From the NCBI RefSeq assembly GCF_052057775.1, contig NZ_CP195121.1, positions 2,046,001 to 2,110,000 of the forward strand: a DNA stretch of 64,000 bases, in the 5' to 3' direction. This DNA comes from Methanococcoides sp052057775 (GTDB taxonomy: Archaea; Halobacteriota; Methanosarcinia; Methanosarcinales; Methanosarcinaceae). Below the pieces are notes generated by a model, which was not told the origin of the DNA, made no database searches, and saw nothing but the letters and a program-made list of their open reading frames with translations. The position numbers were made by a program, and so were the translations under genes. This document shows positions 9,201 to 16,950 of this stretch, piece by piece (position 1 is the first letter of the stretch; the number at the start of each line of letters is the position of its first letter).

Positions 9201-9807
9201 CCTTGACAGGAACACCTTCAGAACAAACATATTTGATCCTATCAAAGATCTCCGGAGAAGATTTCCGGAACTGAGTAAACTTCTCTGCATTTCTGCCGAT
9301 TACATCCTCGGGCCTTAATTTGAACATTTCATAGAGTGAATTGTTCGCATAGACTGCTTCAAGATCGTTATTCACTATCAGAAGAGACTCTTTTAGCGAA
9401 CCTACGATCGATTCAAAATGACAATTTGTAAGGCATGAAACGGAAAAGTTCAGCATTCCGATCATAAAACCATAGGCAGAACCAATAGAACCATCGGTAT
9501 TAACTGCAACCCTATTAAGGACCTTTACATCCACCACAGAGCCATCCTTTGCAAGTATCCTGTAGTTCTGCACAAAAGATGATATTCCCCCCTCTTGAAG
9601 ATGATCCTCTATCTCTGAAACGACGCGCTTCAGGTCATGAGGGTGAACAAGATCAGAATACAAGAAATCCTTTGAAGTGCACTCTTTAGCAGTATAGCCG
9701 AAAAGAGATACATTTTCAGAAACATTCATGACTTTCCAGCCATTCTTAAGATCCCATGAAAAAAAGACAGAGCTTAAGCTATCAAATTCAGGCATACTGC
9801 CTAACAA
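6217..9807 (-). CDS. Multi-PAS/GAF sensory protein without a kinase domain
   Basis: A soluble 1196-residue protein made only of sensory modules. By pattern: PAS (about 1-115), PAS (125-250), PAS (255-370), PAS (375-490), GAF (500-660), PAS (670-790), PAS_3 (795-920), GAF (925-1070), PAS (1075-1196). Several PAS units end in the usual DIT motif (e.g. AFEDITELKK, IIMDITERKR). No HisKA H-box or ATPase N/G boxes follow; the frame stops at TGA right after the last PAS unit and nothing downstream resembles a kinase. PAS units 3 and 5 both begin EKYSTL and look like an internal duplication. Start is TTG at 9807 (AAGGAG upstream, just after an in-frame stop); ATG at 9795 is an alternative. It lies between mtaCB2 and the activase gene, suggesting a role in methyltransferase regulation (inference), as for the PAS/GAF proteins linked to methyltransferase genes in Methanosarcina. 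Confidence 0.85.
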   Translation of the reverse strand: MLGSMPEFDSLSSVFFSWDLKNGWKVMNVSENVSLFGYTAKECTSKDFLYSDLVHPHDLKRVVSEIEDHLQEGGISSFVQNYRILAKDGSVVDVKVLNRVAVNTDGSIGSAYGFMIGMLNFSVSCLTNCHFESIVGSLKESLLIVNNDLEAVYANNSLYEMFKLRPEDVIGRNAEKFTQFRKSSPEIFDRIKYVCSEGVPVKDLEFTYKFANVGKRSILLNISRISSTSDDECLVLLAFEDITELKKIEELLSSEEKYSTLVEKGTEGIIVVQDDLVKYANSKFCELRGLPRDEVIGSELLSHLPAEYHRMISIKVKKWLSGRKDPKSYEVNLFSKDNVTIPVEITASADDYEGKPGIILSINDIREKRKAKEALVDTEKNFRLIFERSPIGIVRFDQQGMITNSNEAFDELFEVSYENAIGKSLFDLLKDGEVTEGINKILKGRSNSFEAETQIPKRNGSLLLRLNVSSLIVDGFPQGGMAIFDDITLHKMGEESLQQNESRLKILLELSQMEDQDVASITRFALRSALDLTRSNSGYLVRIGDNEVPGKILCLSKDKQGQYLFSEDVHDCSAEMKKDFIKRIAKNMPLYSKVMEEYNYPDDLGKNVKLLEIPFYEGGAIRFVLGIGNKDKAYNYFDTHNLKLLLQSMWELIVHREADEALRASEEKYSTLIEKGNDGVVIVQGGVLQFANTMFSEIVGLSRDKVVGTKFSDYLTPEYRRMIEKLFSKVLEKKKSINRRSEVLLLGKGGVSVPVDITISRIEHNGKPSVMAIIHDITEQKAKEQELLDSLEVQKVLQAVIKTSPAIVFFWNARDEWPVEFVSENIERLGYSAEDFLYGRLKYGDIIHPSDIERVHAYFARKIAENASEYRLEYRVMTASGEVRWVEERSTPQYDAEGRMEHIQGIIMDITERKRINQYLNIESEVGNFFTPTGDLQETFDQLLEFALHIEGLDCGALYLVDKNNGDLNIVSHEGLSEDFVNLYSHFDQDSIQNKFFLMGYPLYKLYSEMFPATRYDNRVDEDLLITAAVPVKYKEEIVAVLFLASHFEYDLPYDVRTSVETIAAQIGSIIGRIETEVHIQKNQNDLKLLLDSIEDLIFVLDLEGCVLYTNQSVTNRLGYSKEEVTGMNFIKMHPHNKVLDAATRFNDAVSGKKVDFTLPLLTSTGMMVSVETRLTEGSWNKEEALIATCRELKRG

Positions 9808-10201
9808 CGCTACAATTGACTCCTTTTCAGCAGGTTTGAAACCTGCATAAACTCTGGAACTGTATATAGTATAATCTCCGTTTTACACGTTTTTTACTAA
9901 TACGTTATTCAACCTAATAAATTTATTAGCTAATAACTGGAAGTCTCATGCCAGCTACATACATTAAACATTAAATAAGGCACATGATCAGCAGCTGCAC
10001 ACACATACTTGTAACCTACATATCTTTAAGAGGAATCCTCTGAACGAAAAGGTTATCTTAAATCAATGAATAATGGAAATTGCTCACATCTAATGATCTA
10101 TAGTAGCTTCCTTCGATCCAATCCTTTACTTTTAGATCAATATCCAGTACAGAGTACCTTATAGGTGTGAGCTTATAATTCTACATTAGTTTGACTTAGG
10201 T
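9808..10201. other. Intergenic: promoter of the PAS/GAF sensor, 3' region of the activase gene
   Basis: Holds a minus-strand TATA-like element at about 9862-9872 (leader about 35 nt), a 16-bp perfect palindrome at 9914-9929, and a distant seven-bp inverted repeat (10082-10088 with 10166-10172). No gene seen. Confidence 0.5.
9914..9929. promoter_or_regulatory. 16-bp palindrome upstream of the PAS/GAF sensor promoter
   Basis: ctaataaatttattag is perfectly self-complementary. It lies about 45 bp upstream of the putative TATA box and is flanked by gttatt (9904-9909) and aataac (9932-9937), a second, slightly off-centre inverted pair. Candidate binding site for a dimeric regulator. Confidence 0.4.
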
Positions 10202-11812
10202 TTAACCTATAACTTTCAGGTTTTCCCAGTTCAGCACATTCTCAGGACATGCATGAATGCACTTCTGGCAATGTGCACCATCACAAAGATCGGTCCTTAT
10301 GCTGACATTGCGATCTGCTTCTTCCAGGGCATTGTTCGGGCAGACTTCCATACATTGGTGGCAATCGATACAGCCTTCAACCTCCATTTTAAGGTAAGTT
10401 CCAACCTGATCCAGAACATGCAGACCTTCACTACCCAGATCAGGGATATCTTTCACAACACGTTTTTCAACCTCAGGAGGAACTTTCACCTCATCCAGAG
10501 TTGGAAGACCTTTTTTCTTCAGGAACTTCTTAAGGGCCTTGAAAGGCATACCCTCATTCCAGTATGAAAGTTCCAGGATGTAAGCTTCCTTAAATGCCTC
10601 ATCTGTTGCGAACATAACATGGGTTCCAAGGATCTCCCTTGCTATATTCTGGAGTTCCCATAACCGGTCTTCAGAAAGCAGGATCTCCTTTGCAACGATA
10701 AGGGAAGTGTTCCCGATCTGGCACACTTTTGAGACATTGTATGGAATCATGCCTATACGATGCGCTTTCAGTGCATCCATATATGTTCCTGCTGCGCCGG
10801 ACATGTAAGCTACCTGAACATCTTCCATGGATATGCCTGCAGCGTTACAGAGGGTCACATGGCCTGCACGTATGGCACCAATAGCTCTTCCTGCTTCTGC
10901 GAGGTCCTTTTCCGTGAACCTGACACCATCCTGGAGATAAAGTATCTTATCACTTGTTTTAATATTAGGTAACTGGATAATGCCATTGCTCATAGCTTCA
11001 TCTATGAGTGCTATTACACCGGTACCTGTTATGCCGGTAGCAGTTATGGTACCTTCCTCGACTACATCACCATTTTTGTAGTTCACAAGAGATCCCTGTA
11101 CAGTATTCATCTCTTCGTCAAGGACAAAGTTTCGGAGATCTCCATCATTGAACTCTATATCCGATATCACAAACGGGCGTGCAATACTGCCATCTCCGAT
11201 CTCCTGCCCTTCAAGTGCAGGACCTGCAGCTGCAGATCCTGTGTAGATCACATTTCCGACCTTGAGGGCCATTTCCGCATTGGTCCCATAATCGGTTGCG
11301 ATCGAGATGTCATCAGAATCCAGCATACCTGACTTTACGATAAGTGCGAGGGCATCGGCACCCACCTCATGTTTTATGGCAGGAGGGATCACAACCTTGC
11401 ATTCAAGATCCTCTAGACCTTTTATCTCTGCGCTGTCAACGATTGCAGCATCACGCTTCTGCTCCTGAATGTTCATCAGTTGCTTTTTTCTTTCACCTGC
11501 ATATGCAAGATCATCTATAGGGATTCCCTGGAAAAGTGATAGCTGTATAGGATTACCACAGATCGCAATCCTTTCAATTTTACCATCCTCCGGTCCAAGT
11601 TCATTTACAATGTGCTTGAAAGCATTGATTACAAGATCATGTGCCTTGTCCTGACCGTATGTCATCGCAAAATCCAGATGATCCATGACATTTGCACCAG
11701 GCAGAGGATTTCTCATTGTAATGACGGTTCTCTTGATCTCCCCATTGCCCATATCCACCTTTTGTGCCCTGAACCCACTTGTTCCAAGGTCTATTGCAAT
11801 TCCTGTTCCCAT
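10202..11812 (-). CDS. ramA: RamA-family corrinoid protein reductive activase
   Basis: ATP-dependent iron-sulfur protein that reduces inactive Co(II) corrinoid back to Co(I) so that MtaC can be methylated. It has an N-terminal ASKHA-type fold starting GIAIDLGTSGFRAQ, a central domain with glycine-rich loops (TDYGTNAE, GSAAAGPALEG, SGAAGT) and a C-terminal ferredoxin segment with two clusters: CIDCHQCMEVCP and CDGAHCQKCIHACP. At 536 residues it matches RamA length. Start ATG at 11812 is chosen because AAGGAG stands eight bases upstream; a TTG at 11839 opens the same frame but has no such site. RamA is best known for methylamine corrinoid proteins; the position between mtaA and the mtaCB operons argues that this paralog serves methanol (the MAP role), which is inferred. 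It has its own TATA at about 11867-11874. Confidence 0.9.
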   Translation of the reverse strand: MGTGIAIDLGTSGFRAQKVDMGNGEIKRTVITMRNPLPGANVMDHLDFAMTYGQDKAHDLVINAFKHIVNELGPEDGKIERIAICGNPIQLSLFQGIPIDDLAYAGERKKQLMNIQEQKRDAAIVDSAEIKGLEDLECKVVIPPAIKHEVGADALALIVKSGMLDSDDISIATDYGTNAEMALKVGNVIYTGSAAAGPALEGQEIGDGSIARPFVISDIEFNDGDLRNFVLDEEMNTVQGSLVNYKNGDVVEEGTITATGITGTGVIALIDEAMSNGIIQLPNIKTSDKILYLQDGVRFTEKDLAEAGRAIGAIRAGHVTLCNAAGISMEDVQVAYMSGAAGTYMDALKAHRIGMIPYNVSKVCQIGNTSLIVAKEILLSEDRLWELQNIAREILGTHVMFATDEAFKEAYILELSYWNEGMPFKALKKFLKKKGLPTLDEVKVPPEVEKRVVKDIPDLGSEGLHVLDQVGTYLKMEVEGCIDCHQCMEVCPNNALEEADRNVSIRTDLCDGAHCQKCIHACPENVLNWENLKVIG

Positions 11813-11886
11813 GATCATGACTCCTTGCTCATTGAACAAACCGGAGAATGTTGTTTGTAATAAAGAATATAAGTTCGAAATAAGTT

Positions 11887-11909
11887 AAGGTCCCGATCAA
11901 CAGGACCTT
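11887..11909 (-). terminator. Terminator of mtaA
   Basis: Seven-bp perfect stem (11887-11893 with 11103+800 offset, i.e. 11903-11909), loop of nine, starting 17 bases after the mtaA stop and followed on the minus strand by a T-rich stretch. It separates mtaA from the activase gene. Confidence 0.6.
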
Positions 11910-11926
11910 TAGCTTATGAAATTTGT

Positions 11927-12946
11927 TCAGGCAAAGTATTCGTCTCTTGCCTCGATCATTGCTTTGATGTTCTCCACAGGCGTCTTTGGTGCAATACCAC
12001 ATCCTGGAGCCAGCACAGCAACGCCTCCATCAAGAGCTTTCTTTGAATCTTCCTTGACCTTTGCAACATCGCCTGCAAGCAATGTGAAAGGACTGGACAC
12101 ATTACCTACAATGACTGCCCTGTCGCCAACCTTTGCAACAGCACCCTTAAGGTCCTTTACCTTCTCCTCGATACTAAGACCTTCGAACTTGCAATCTGCC
12201 ATCATGTCGATGATAGGTTCTACATTACCGCATACGTGAAGTACCATTGGGCATTTGACGCCTTCTGCAAACCTGATAAGCCTTGGTTTTAGCATTGTGT
12301 CGAATGTGGATGGGTTCATAAGGTCAGGTGATGCTACAGGGTCTGGTACACAGATGAGATCAGCGCCTGCATCTGCCAATGCGTTTGCATATTCGATGCA
12401 TGCATCTGTTGCGAAGTCGAGAATTGTCTCGAAGTCCTCTGGATTCTTAATAGACCATTTCATGAACTTCTTGACACTTGCAAGGTCTGATGCAAGGGTT
12501 ACAGGACCTTCCATACCTGCGATCAGCGGGATGTCGTCTCCTACCTTTTCCCTGATTATCTTTGATGCTTCAAGTACAGCAGGGATCCTTCCCTGACTGA
12601 GAAGATCGGCAGGCATCTCAAGGTTGTCAACTCCCTTTGGATATGGGTGATCTGTGACAGATGGCTGCCTGTCCATTGTTCCCATGTTGACCTCACAGCC
12701 CATTGCCTCTGCAAGGACGGTCAGGCAGTAAGGATACCTGACAGCTTCCAGACCGGCGATCTCGTGTGATGCGATCGAAAGTGCTGCCATCTTTTCAGGA
12801 TCACTGTGTGCTTCCGGCCATGCTGCGCCGGTCTGCTCCATAAGATCAACAGTTGCGGTCTGAGTAACAGAAACTACAGGGATCTTGTCAATTTCTTCTT
12901 TCTTCAATGCTTTCAACAGTCTTTCTTTCGGGGTTAAATCAGTCAT
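11927..12946 (-). CDS. mtaA: Methylcobamide:CoM methyltransferase MtaA
   Basis: Zinc enzyme that moves the methyl group from methyl-MtaC to coenzyme M, making methyl-CoM for methyl-CoM reductase. The 339-residue chain is a uroporphyrinogen-decarboxylase-fold barrel with the family zinc motif HxC...C at His237, Cys239 (VLHVCGN) and Cys316 (LAPGCG), the known MtaA/MtbA pattern. Start ATG at 12946 with GGAGTG upstream. MtaA rather than the methylamine-specific MtbA is inferred from the methanol neighbours. It is transcribed alone, from a promoter about 250 nt upstream that shares its layout with that of mtaCB1. Confidence 0.93.
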   Translation of the reverse strand: MTDLTPKERLLKALKKEEIDKIPVVSVTQTATVDLMEQTGAAWPEAHSDPEKMAALSIASHEIAGLEAVRYPYCLTVLAEAMGCEVNMGTMDRQPSVTDHPYPKGVDNLEMPADLLSQGRIPAVLEASKIIREKVGDDIPLIAGMEGPVTLASDLASVKKFMKWSIKNPEDFETILDFATDACIEYANALADAGADLICVPDPVASPDLMNPSTFDTMLKPRLIRFAEGVKCPMVLHVCGNVEPIIDMMADCKFEGLSIEEKVKDLKGAVAKVGDRAVIVGNVSSPFTLLAGDVAKVKEDSKKALDGGVAVLAPGCGIAPKTPVENIKAMIEARDEYFA

Positions 12947-13194
12947 TTTTTCTCACTCCATTTAGATTAAGATCGGATCGTGCCTGATACAGCACATATT
13001 AATTTTCAAGTTCACAGATCGGGTGGTTTTACCCAAAATTAAGTCTGAAATAATATTATAAAAACATTTGCTTTGGCAAAAAATAATATATAAAACTATC
13101 TGTTCAAATATAAAAGATTTTACAGTTATGTTGATAAATTATAATACCTATTGATTGTGTTTTTTAAATAAAAAAATAAAAGTACAAAAAAAAT
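12947..13194 (-). promoter_or_regulatory. Long 5' leader of mtaA
   Basis: Predicted leader of about 250 nt. In plus-strand form it has CCTATTGAT at 13147-13155, a TTGG...TATATAAAA block at 13073-13095 and TTCACAGATC at 13011-13020, the same order and nearly the same spacing as in the mtaCB1 leader. TATA-like tracts at 13050-13063 and 13086-13096 could be internal promoters instead. Confidence 0.5.
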
Positions 13195-13240
13195 GCAATT
13201 TTTAATACAGAAATACTTATATAGTAATATTAAAAATTGC
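13195..13240 (-). promoter_or_regulatory. mtaA promoter: inverted repeat flanking the TATA box
   Basis: Twelve-bp perfect arms (gcaatttttaat, 13195-13206; attaaaaattgc, 13229-13240) separated by 22 nt containing TATATAAGTAT on the minus strand. From the end of that TATA string to the outer end of the downstream arm is 18 nt, as at mtaCB1. Confidence 0.6.
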
Positions 13241-13523
13241 TTATTCTAATATAATATAAAAAGAAATCTCTAAATGAAAATAGATATAATTAGATAATAA
13301 GGAAAAGTATATGAAAATAAAGTTCAGCAAACATTATTAAAGTTCAAAAGTACAAAAATAATAAGATATATATAACTAATAGTAAAAGATTATAAATAAA
13401 ATGAATTTAAAATCTGGTTGAATTTAGCAAAAAAAACAGAAAAATGACGTATATAAATTAAAAAACAAAGGAAGAAATGAAAAAACATTACCTATTTTAT
13501 TAGAGACAATTATTGATCACGGG
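13241..13523. other. Intergenic AT-rich stretch upstream of the secreted hydrolase
   Basis: Very AT-rich with many TATA-like strings, so no single promoter for the plus-strand gene at 13524 stands out. No coding sequence seen. Confidence 0.4.
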
Positions 13524-14987
13524 ATGAAAAACGGATGTGCTTTAAATAAAATTTCCATAGTAAACCGGATTGTTCTCATTACTTATCTTATAATTTTCCT
13601 GAATGCCCTTCCTGCCGGGGCACTCACGCAGGTGGATGTCAACCCCACCAACACCCCTAACGGGGCCGTTCTTCTTATTATCGACGGACTTGGATCATCC
13701 TATATATACCCCGAAGTAACACCATACGCACTCGACGGCTCCGCTATTGAGAAACCGGTTGCCCGTAACATCCATGTCGCTTCGGACGACGGCCTGAGAG
13801 CTGTCAATATCTTAACTCCCTCGCAGGAAGGCGAAACCGGACATTCGGTGATCGTCACAGGAAATTCCGGAGCAGGTCCTGCAATGGTTGCCCATGCTGA
13901 TGCAACGATCTATGACATTGCACACAAGAACGGATACCTTGTCATTGCAATCCTCCAAAAAGGAGACATTCCACAAATGCTTTCAGAACAGGATATTGTT
14001 GTACATGACATTACGACATCGATCAACGACCCACAAATGGAAGTATTAACAAATTCCCAACACCAGAGCGAGTATGATGACATGCAAGTATCTGTCACCG
14101 AAATAATGGAACAACATGCATACATTGCACCCGGATACATTGAAGAATATCCGGAAGGGAGCATCGAACGTTACTATGCATACAACCGTTGGGCAATGGA
14201 TACTTCGATCGATGTTCTTAACCTGATGCATGAGAACTATCCGGAACAGAAGTTCATCCTCACTGTTAACGTCGGTGCGGTTGATACAGCAGGGCTCTAT
14301 CGCAGGAGTGACGGTTATGCCGATACCATCGAAGACCTTGACATAATGATAGGCAAGCTTCATGAAATAACAGAGAAGAACGACCTTGCACTGATACTAA
14401 CATCTGATCACGGAATGGCATTCCAGTCTGCAGATGGAAGAGGAGGAAGCAAATCGGACAAATATTCAAGTCAGGCGGAAGTTCTCAGAATACCTTTTAT
14501 TGTAACGGCAAAGAACCTGAGGAGCGAGGTCCTTGAAGGTGAGTTCGGACAGCAGGATATTGCACCCACCATACTCAGCGTGCTTGACCTTCCGAATGAG
14601 ATGCGTTTCAGTAATGGCAAAGCCCTTGGTTCAAAAGATTATGTAAATCTTAAAGTAATATTGCCTGAACCTGCTGCTGTCACCATATTTAGCGATAACG
14701 AAACCATCTCCACTGCAAACGGGGACGATTCATATATTTTCTACGGACTTGAACAATATAAACAGTACAATGTGATCGTTGAAACAGAAGAAGATACAGA
14801 CCTGATCATGGAAAAAGCAGTATATTCTGATTCGGACAGGATCATAAGGTTCGATCCGGCAACCTCTGTTTCAAAAGAAACTAATGATACCGGACAAAAA
14901 AATACGCTCCGAACCTTCGGTTCTGTTCTCATAGTACTGATAAATCTTGCAGGACTTGTTATCATCTTCAGGATCATGAAGAAATGA
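13524..14987 (+). CDS. Membrane-anchored alkaline-phosphatase-superfamily hydrolase
   Basis: 487 residues with a signal peptide (hydrophobic about 14-30, ending NALPAGA), an extracytoplasmic domain and a C-terminal membrane helix (about 465-483) with a short basic tail. Fold motifs of the alkaline phosphatase/sulfatase/phosphoglycerate mutase superfamily are visible: LLIIDGLGSSY near the start (metal-binding Asp), TSDHGMAF (paired metal ligands), and RIPFIVTAK followed by DIAPTILSVL. The EGETGHSVIVTGNSGAG region supplies the likely nucleophile Ser/Thr. The substrate cannot be told; phosphomonoester, phosphodiester or sulfate ester hydrolysis outside the cell are all possible. It is divergent from mtaA and 48 bases ahead of pheA, which seems to have its own promoter. 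Confidence 0.7.
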   Translation: MKNGCALNKISIVNRIVLITYLIIFLNALPAGALTQVDVNPTNTPNGAVLLIIDGLGSSYIYPEVTPYALDGSAIEKPVARNIHVASDDGLRAVNILTPSQEGETGHSVIVTGNSGAGPAMVAHADATIYDIAHKNGYLVIAILQKGDIPQMLSEQDIVVHDITTSINDPQMEVLTNSQHQSEYDDMQVSVTEIMEQHAYIAPGYIEEYPEGSIERYYAYNRWAMDTSIDVLNLMHENYPEQKFILTVNVGAVDTAGLYRRSDGYADTIEDLDIMIGKLHEITEKNDLALILTSDHGMAFQSADGRGGSKSDKYSSQAEVLRIPFIVTAKNLRSEVLEGEFGQQDIAPTILSVLDLPNEMRFSNGKALGSKDYVNLKVILPEPAAVTIFSDNETISTANGDDSYIFYGLEQYKQYNVIVETEEDTDLIMEKAVYSDSDRIIRFDPATSVSKETNDTGQKNTLRTFGSVLIVLINLAGLVIIFRIMKK

Positions 14988-15035
14988 TACTGGACCAACA
15001 CAAACTATTTTTATAAAGCAAGCCCATTCACACCG

Positions 15036-15890
15036 ATGATCGTTGGTGTGCTCGGACCGGCAGGGTCCTACTCAGATAAAGCTGCAAAAGGCTGGATAAA
15101 AAAACAGGGAATCACAGATAGTTCAACCCTGATATATTATGATGACATCAGCGACACTTTTTCCGCGGTCATCGAAGGAAGAACGGATATGGGGGTCGTC
15201 CCCATCGAGAATTCTATTGAAGGGTCAGTAGGTGTCACGCTTGACCTGCTGCTGGAAAGCGATGTTACTATTATAGGAGAGATCGTTGTACCCATTGAAC
15301 ACTGCCTGCTTTCCAGAGGTAAGATGTCCGATATCCGGATCATACTTTCACATCCGCAGGCACTTGCACAGTGCAGGCAGTTCATAAAAACACATTTCGA
15401 AAGTGTCGAGATACGTACAACAGGAAGCACATCACACGCTGCCAAGCTTGCCAACGAGTTCGATGAAATGGCAGCTATTGCATCAAAGGAATCCGCAGAA
15501 GCCTATGGACTTAATATACTGATGCCGAACATCCAGGACAGGAAGCAGAACCACACCCGTTTTGTCGCGATCCGAAGGACCGATCGTGAGACCGTGGACA
15601 CAAGCACAGAGAATGCCTATGTCCATAAGACTTCCATAATAGCTTACATCGGTGACGACAGGGCAGGCTCCCTATACGAGCTTCTCGGGGAATTCGCAAA
15701 GAGGAACATAAACCTCACAAGGATCGAATCAAGACCATCCAAAAGATCGCTTGGTGACTACCTATTCTATATTGATCTGGAGGGAAACGCATCCGATGCA
15801 ATTATAAAAGATGCTCTATATCATATTGAGTCCAGAGTATCCATGCTGAAGGTCCTTGGTTCATATAATGGCTACCAGCTGGATAGCTAA
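15036..15890 (+). CDS. pheA: Prephenate dehydratase
   Basis: Converts prephenate to phenylpyruvate in phenylalanine synthesis. The 284-residue monofunctional form has a periplasmic-binding-like catalytic domain (1-180, beginning VGVLGPAGSYSDKAA) with the active-site TRF motif (NHTRFVAI), then a C-terminal ACT domain (about 205-280) with ESRP (RIESRPSKR), the phenylalanine-feedback site. Start ATG at 15036 is about 22 bases after the TATA string tttttataaag (15008-15018), so the message is probably leaderless. Confidence 0.96.
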   Translation: MIVGVLGPAGSYSDKAAKGWIKKQGITDSSTLIYYDDISDTFSAVIEGRTDMGVVPIENSIEGSVGVTLDLLLESDVTIIGEIVVPIEHCLLSRGKMSDIRIILSHPQALAQCRQFIKTHFESVEIRTTGSTSHAAKLANEFDEMAAIASKESAEAYGLNILMPNIQDRKQNHTRFVAIRRTDRETVDTSTENAYVHKTSIIAYIGDDRAGSLYELLGEFAKRNINLTRIESRPSKRSLGDYLFYIDLEGNASDAIIKDALYHIESRVSMLKVLGSYNGYQLDS

Positions 15891-15965
15891 AAACACATTT
15901 TTATATTAAGCGATGAATAGTGTTCGTAGCAATCGTGGTAATTTAGATTAAAGGGATCTGTACTT

Positions 15966-16856
15966 ATGGATATTGATGGATTTATTAGAAAACAGGAAGC
16001 TACGGTCAATAAATATCACCGTATCTATAAGATACTGGATTTTTCAATTATCGCATTAATATCATTCAGCCTGCTGAAGATACTGAACATCGACAAGTTA
16101 CTTTTCACATACAGGACCTTCGAACTCTATGCAGATTCAACATATGGTCCCGAAGGCATTATCCCTGCAGGAAGTCTTTTGCTTGCAGCAATATCCATAT
16201 TCATTGCCCTCTTTCTTACCATCGCCATTCATCTCAGGGACAAAAAGGTACAGATAGTACCGCTTATAGAGAAGAAGTTCCCTCCCCTGAACGAGAAGCT
16301 ACGCACAGCGAACGACAACAGGAATATTCACAACATTATTGTTGACGAGCTCATGAGTAATGTACTTGAGATCGCCTCGAAGGTCAACTCGTCCGAACTT
16401 CTCGAAAAAAAGAGATTTAAAACCAGTATGGCACTGCTTGTAGCCTCACTTATGATCTTCGCTTTAGTGAACGTTAGCGACTATCGTTCAGACTATACTC
16501 CTGAAGACTACAATGAGCTGTTAGAGAACATTCCGGGAATAAGCGGCAAAGAGAATGCAACATCCCCTGATGAGTCATTTACGCTTGAAGGAAGCAGCGG
16601 GAATGGTGGCGAAGAAGATCTCATGGGCGAGCCGGCTATAATAGTTGTTGAAGGTGAGGAAGTGGACCTGTCGCTTCCACCGGGAGCAGGAACCGGTTTT
16701 ACCGCAGGTGAAGAAGGCGAGGAACAGCCGCCTGAATTCGAGAGCTCATCGGCCTACGAGGTCGGACTGATGTCATCACCGGCCTATTATGAGCAACTCC
16801 CCGAAGGCTATGAGAGTATCATAAAGGAATATTTCGAGGAGATGGCAAAGAACTGA
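15966..16856 (+). CDS. Membrane protein of unknown function heading the MoxR/VWA operon
   Basis: I do not recognise a named family. The 296-residue protein has two N-terminal membrane helices (about 28-48 and 72-95), a cytoplasmic helical stretch (about 100-150), a third helix (about 155-172), then a long acidic, low-complexity Gly/Glu-rich tail (about 180-296). First gene of a run with MoxR, DUF58 and two VWA proteins, so it is likely a membrane partner or substrate of that system. A TATA-like string at 15898-15907 lies upstream; the stop codon is followed directly by an eight-bp hairpin (16857-16875). Confidence 0.6.
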   Translation: MDIDGFIRKQEATVNKYHRIYKILDFSIIALISFSLLKILNIDKLLFTYRTFELYADSTYGPEGIIPAGSLLLAAISIFIALFLTIAIHLRDKKVQIVPLIEKKFPPLNEKLRTANDNRNIHNIIVDELMSNVLEIASKVNSSELLEKKRFKTSMALLVASLMIFALVNVSDYRSDYTPEDYNELLENIPGISGKENATSPDESFTLEGSSGNGGEEDLMGEPAIIVVEGEEVDLSLPPGAGTGFTAGEEGEEQPPEFESSSAYEVGLMSSPAYYEQLPEGYESIIKEYFEEMAKN

Positions 16857-16875
16857 GATGATCACATTGATCATC
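16857..16875 (+). other. Intercistronic hairpin before moxR
   Basis: Perfect gatgatca-cat-tgatcatc inverted repeat beginning one base after the stop codon. It may attenuate or stabilise the operon mRNA. There is no U-run, so a full terminator is unlikely. Confidence 0.4.
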
Positions 16876-16950
16876 ACACAAATATCACATTACCATAAAA
16901 TCGCATCACATCAACAAATTCGATCTATCGCAATACAAGGAGAACATTAA

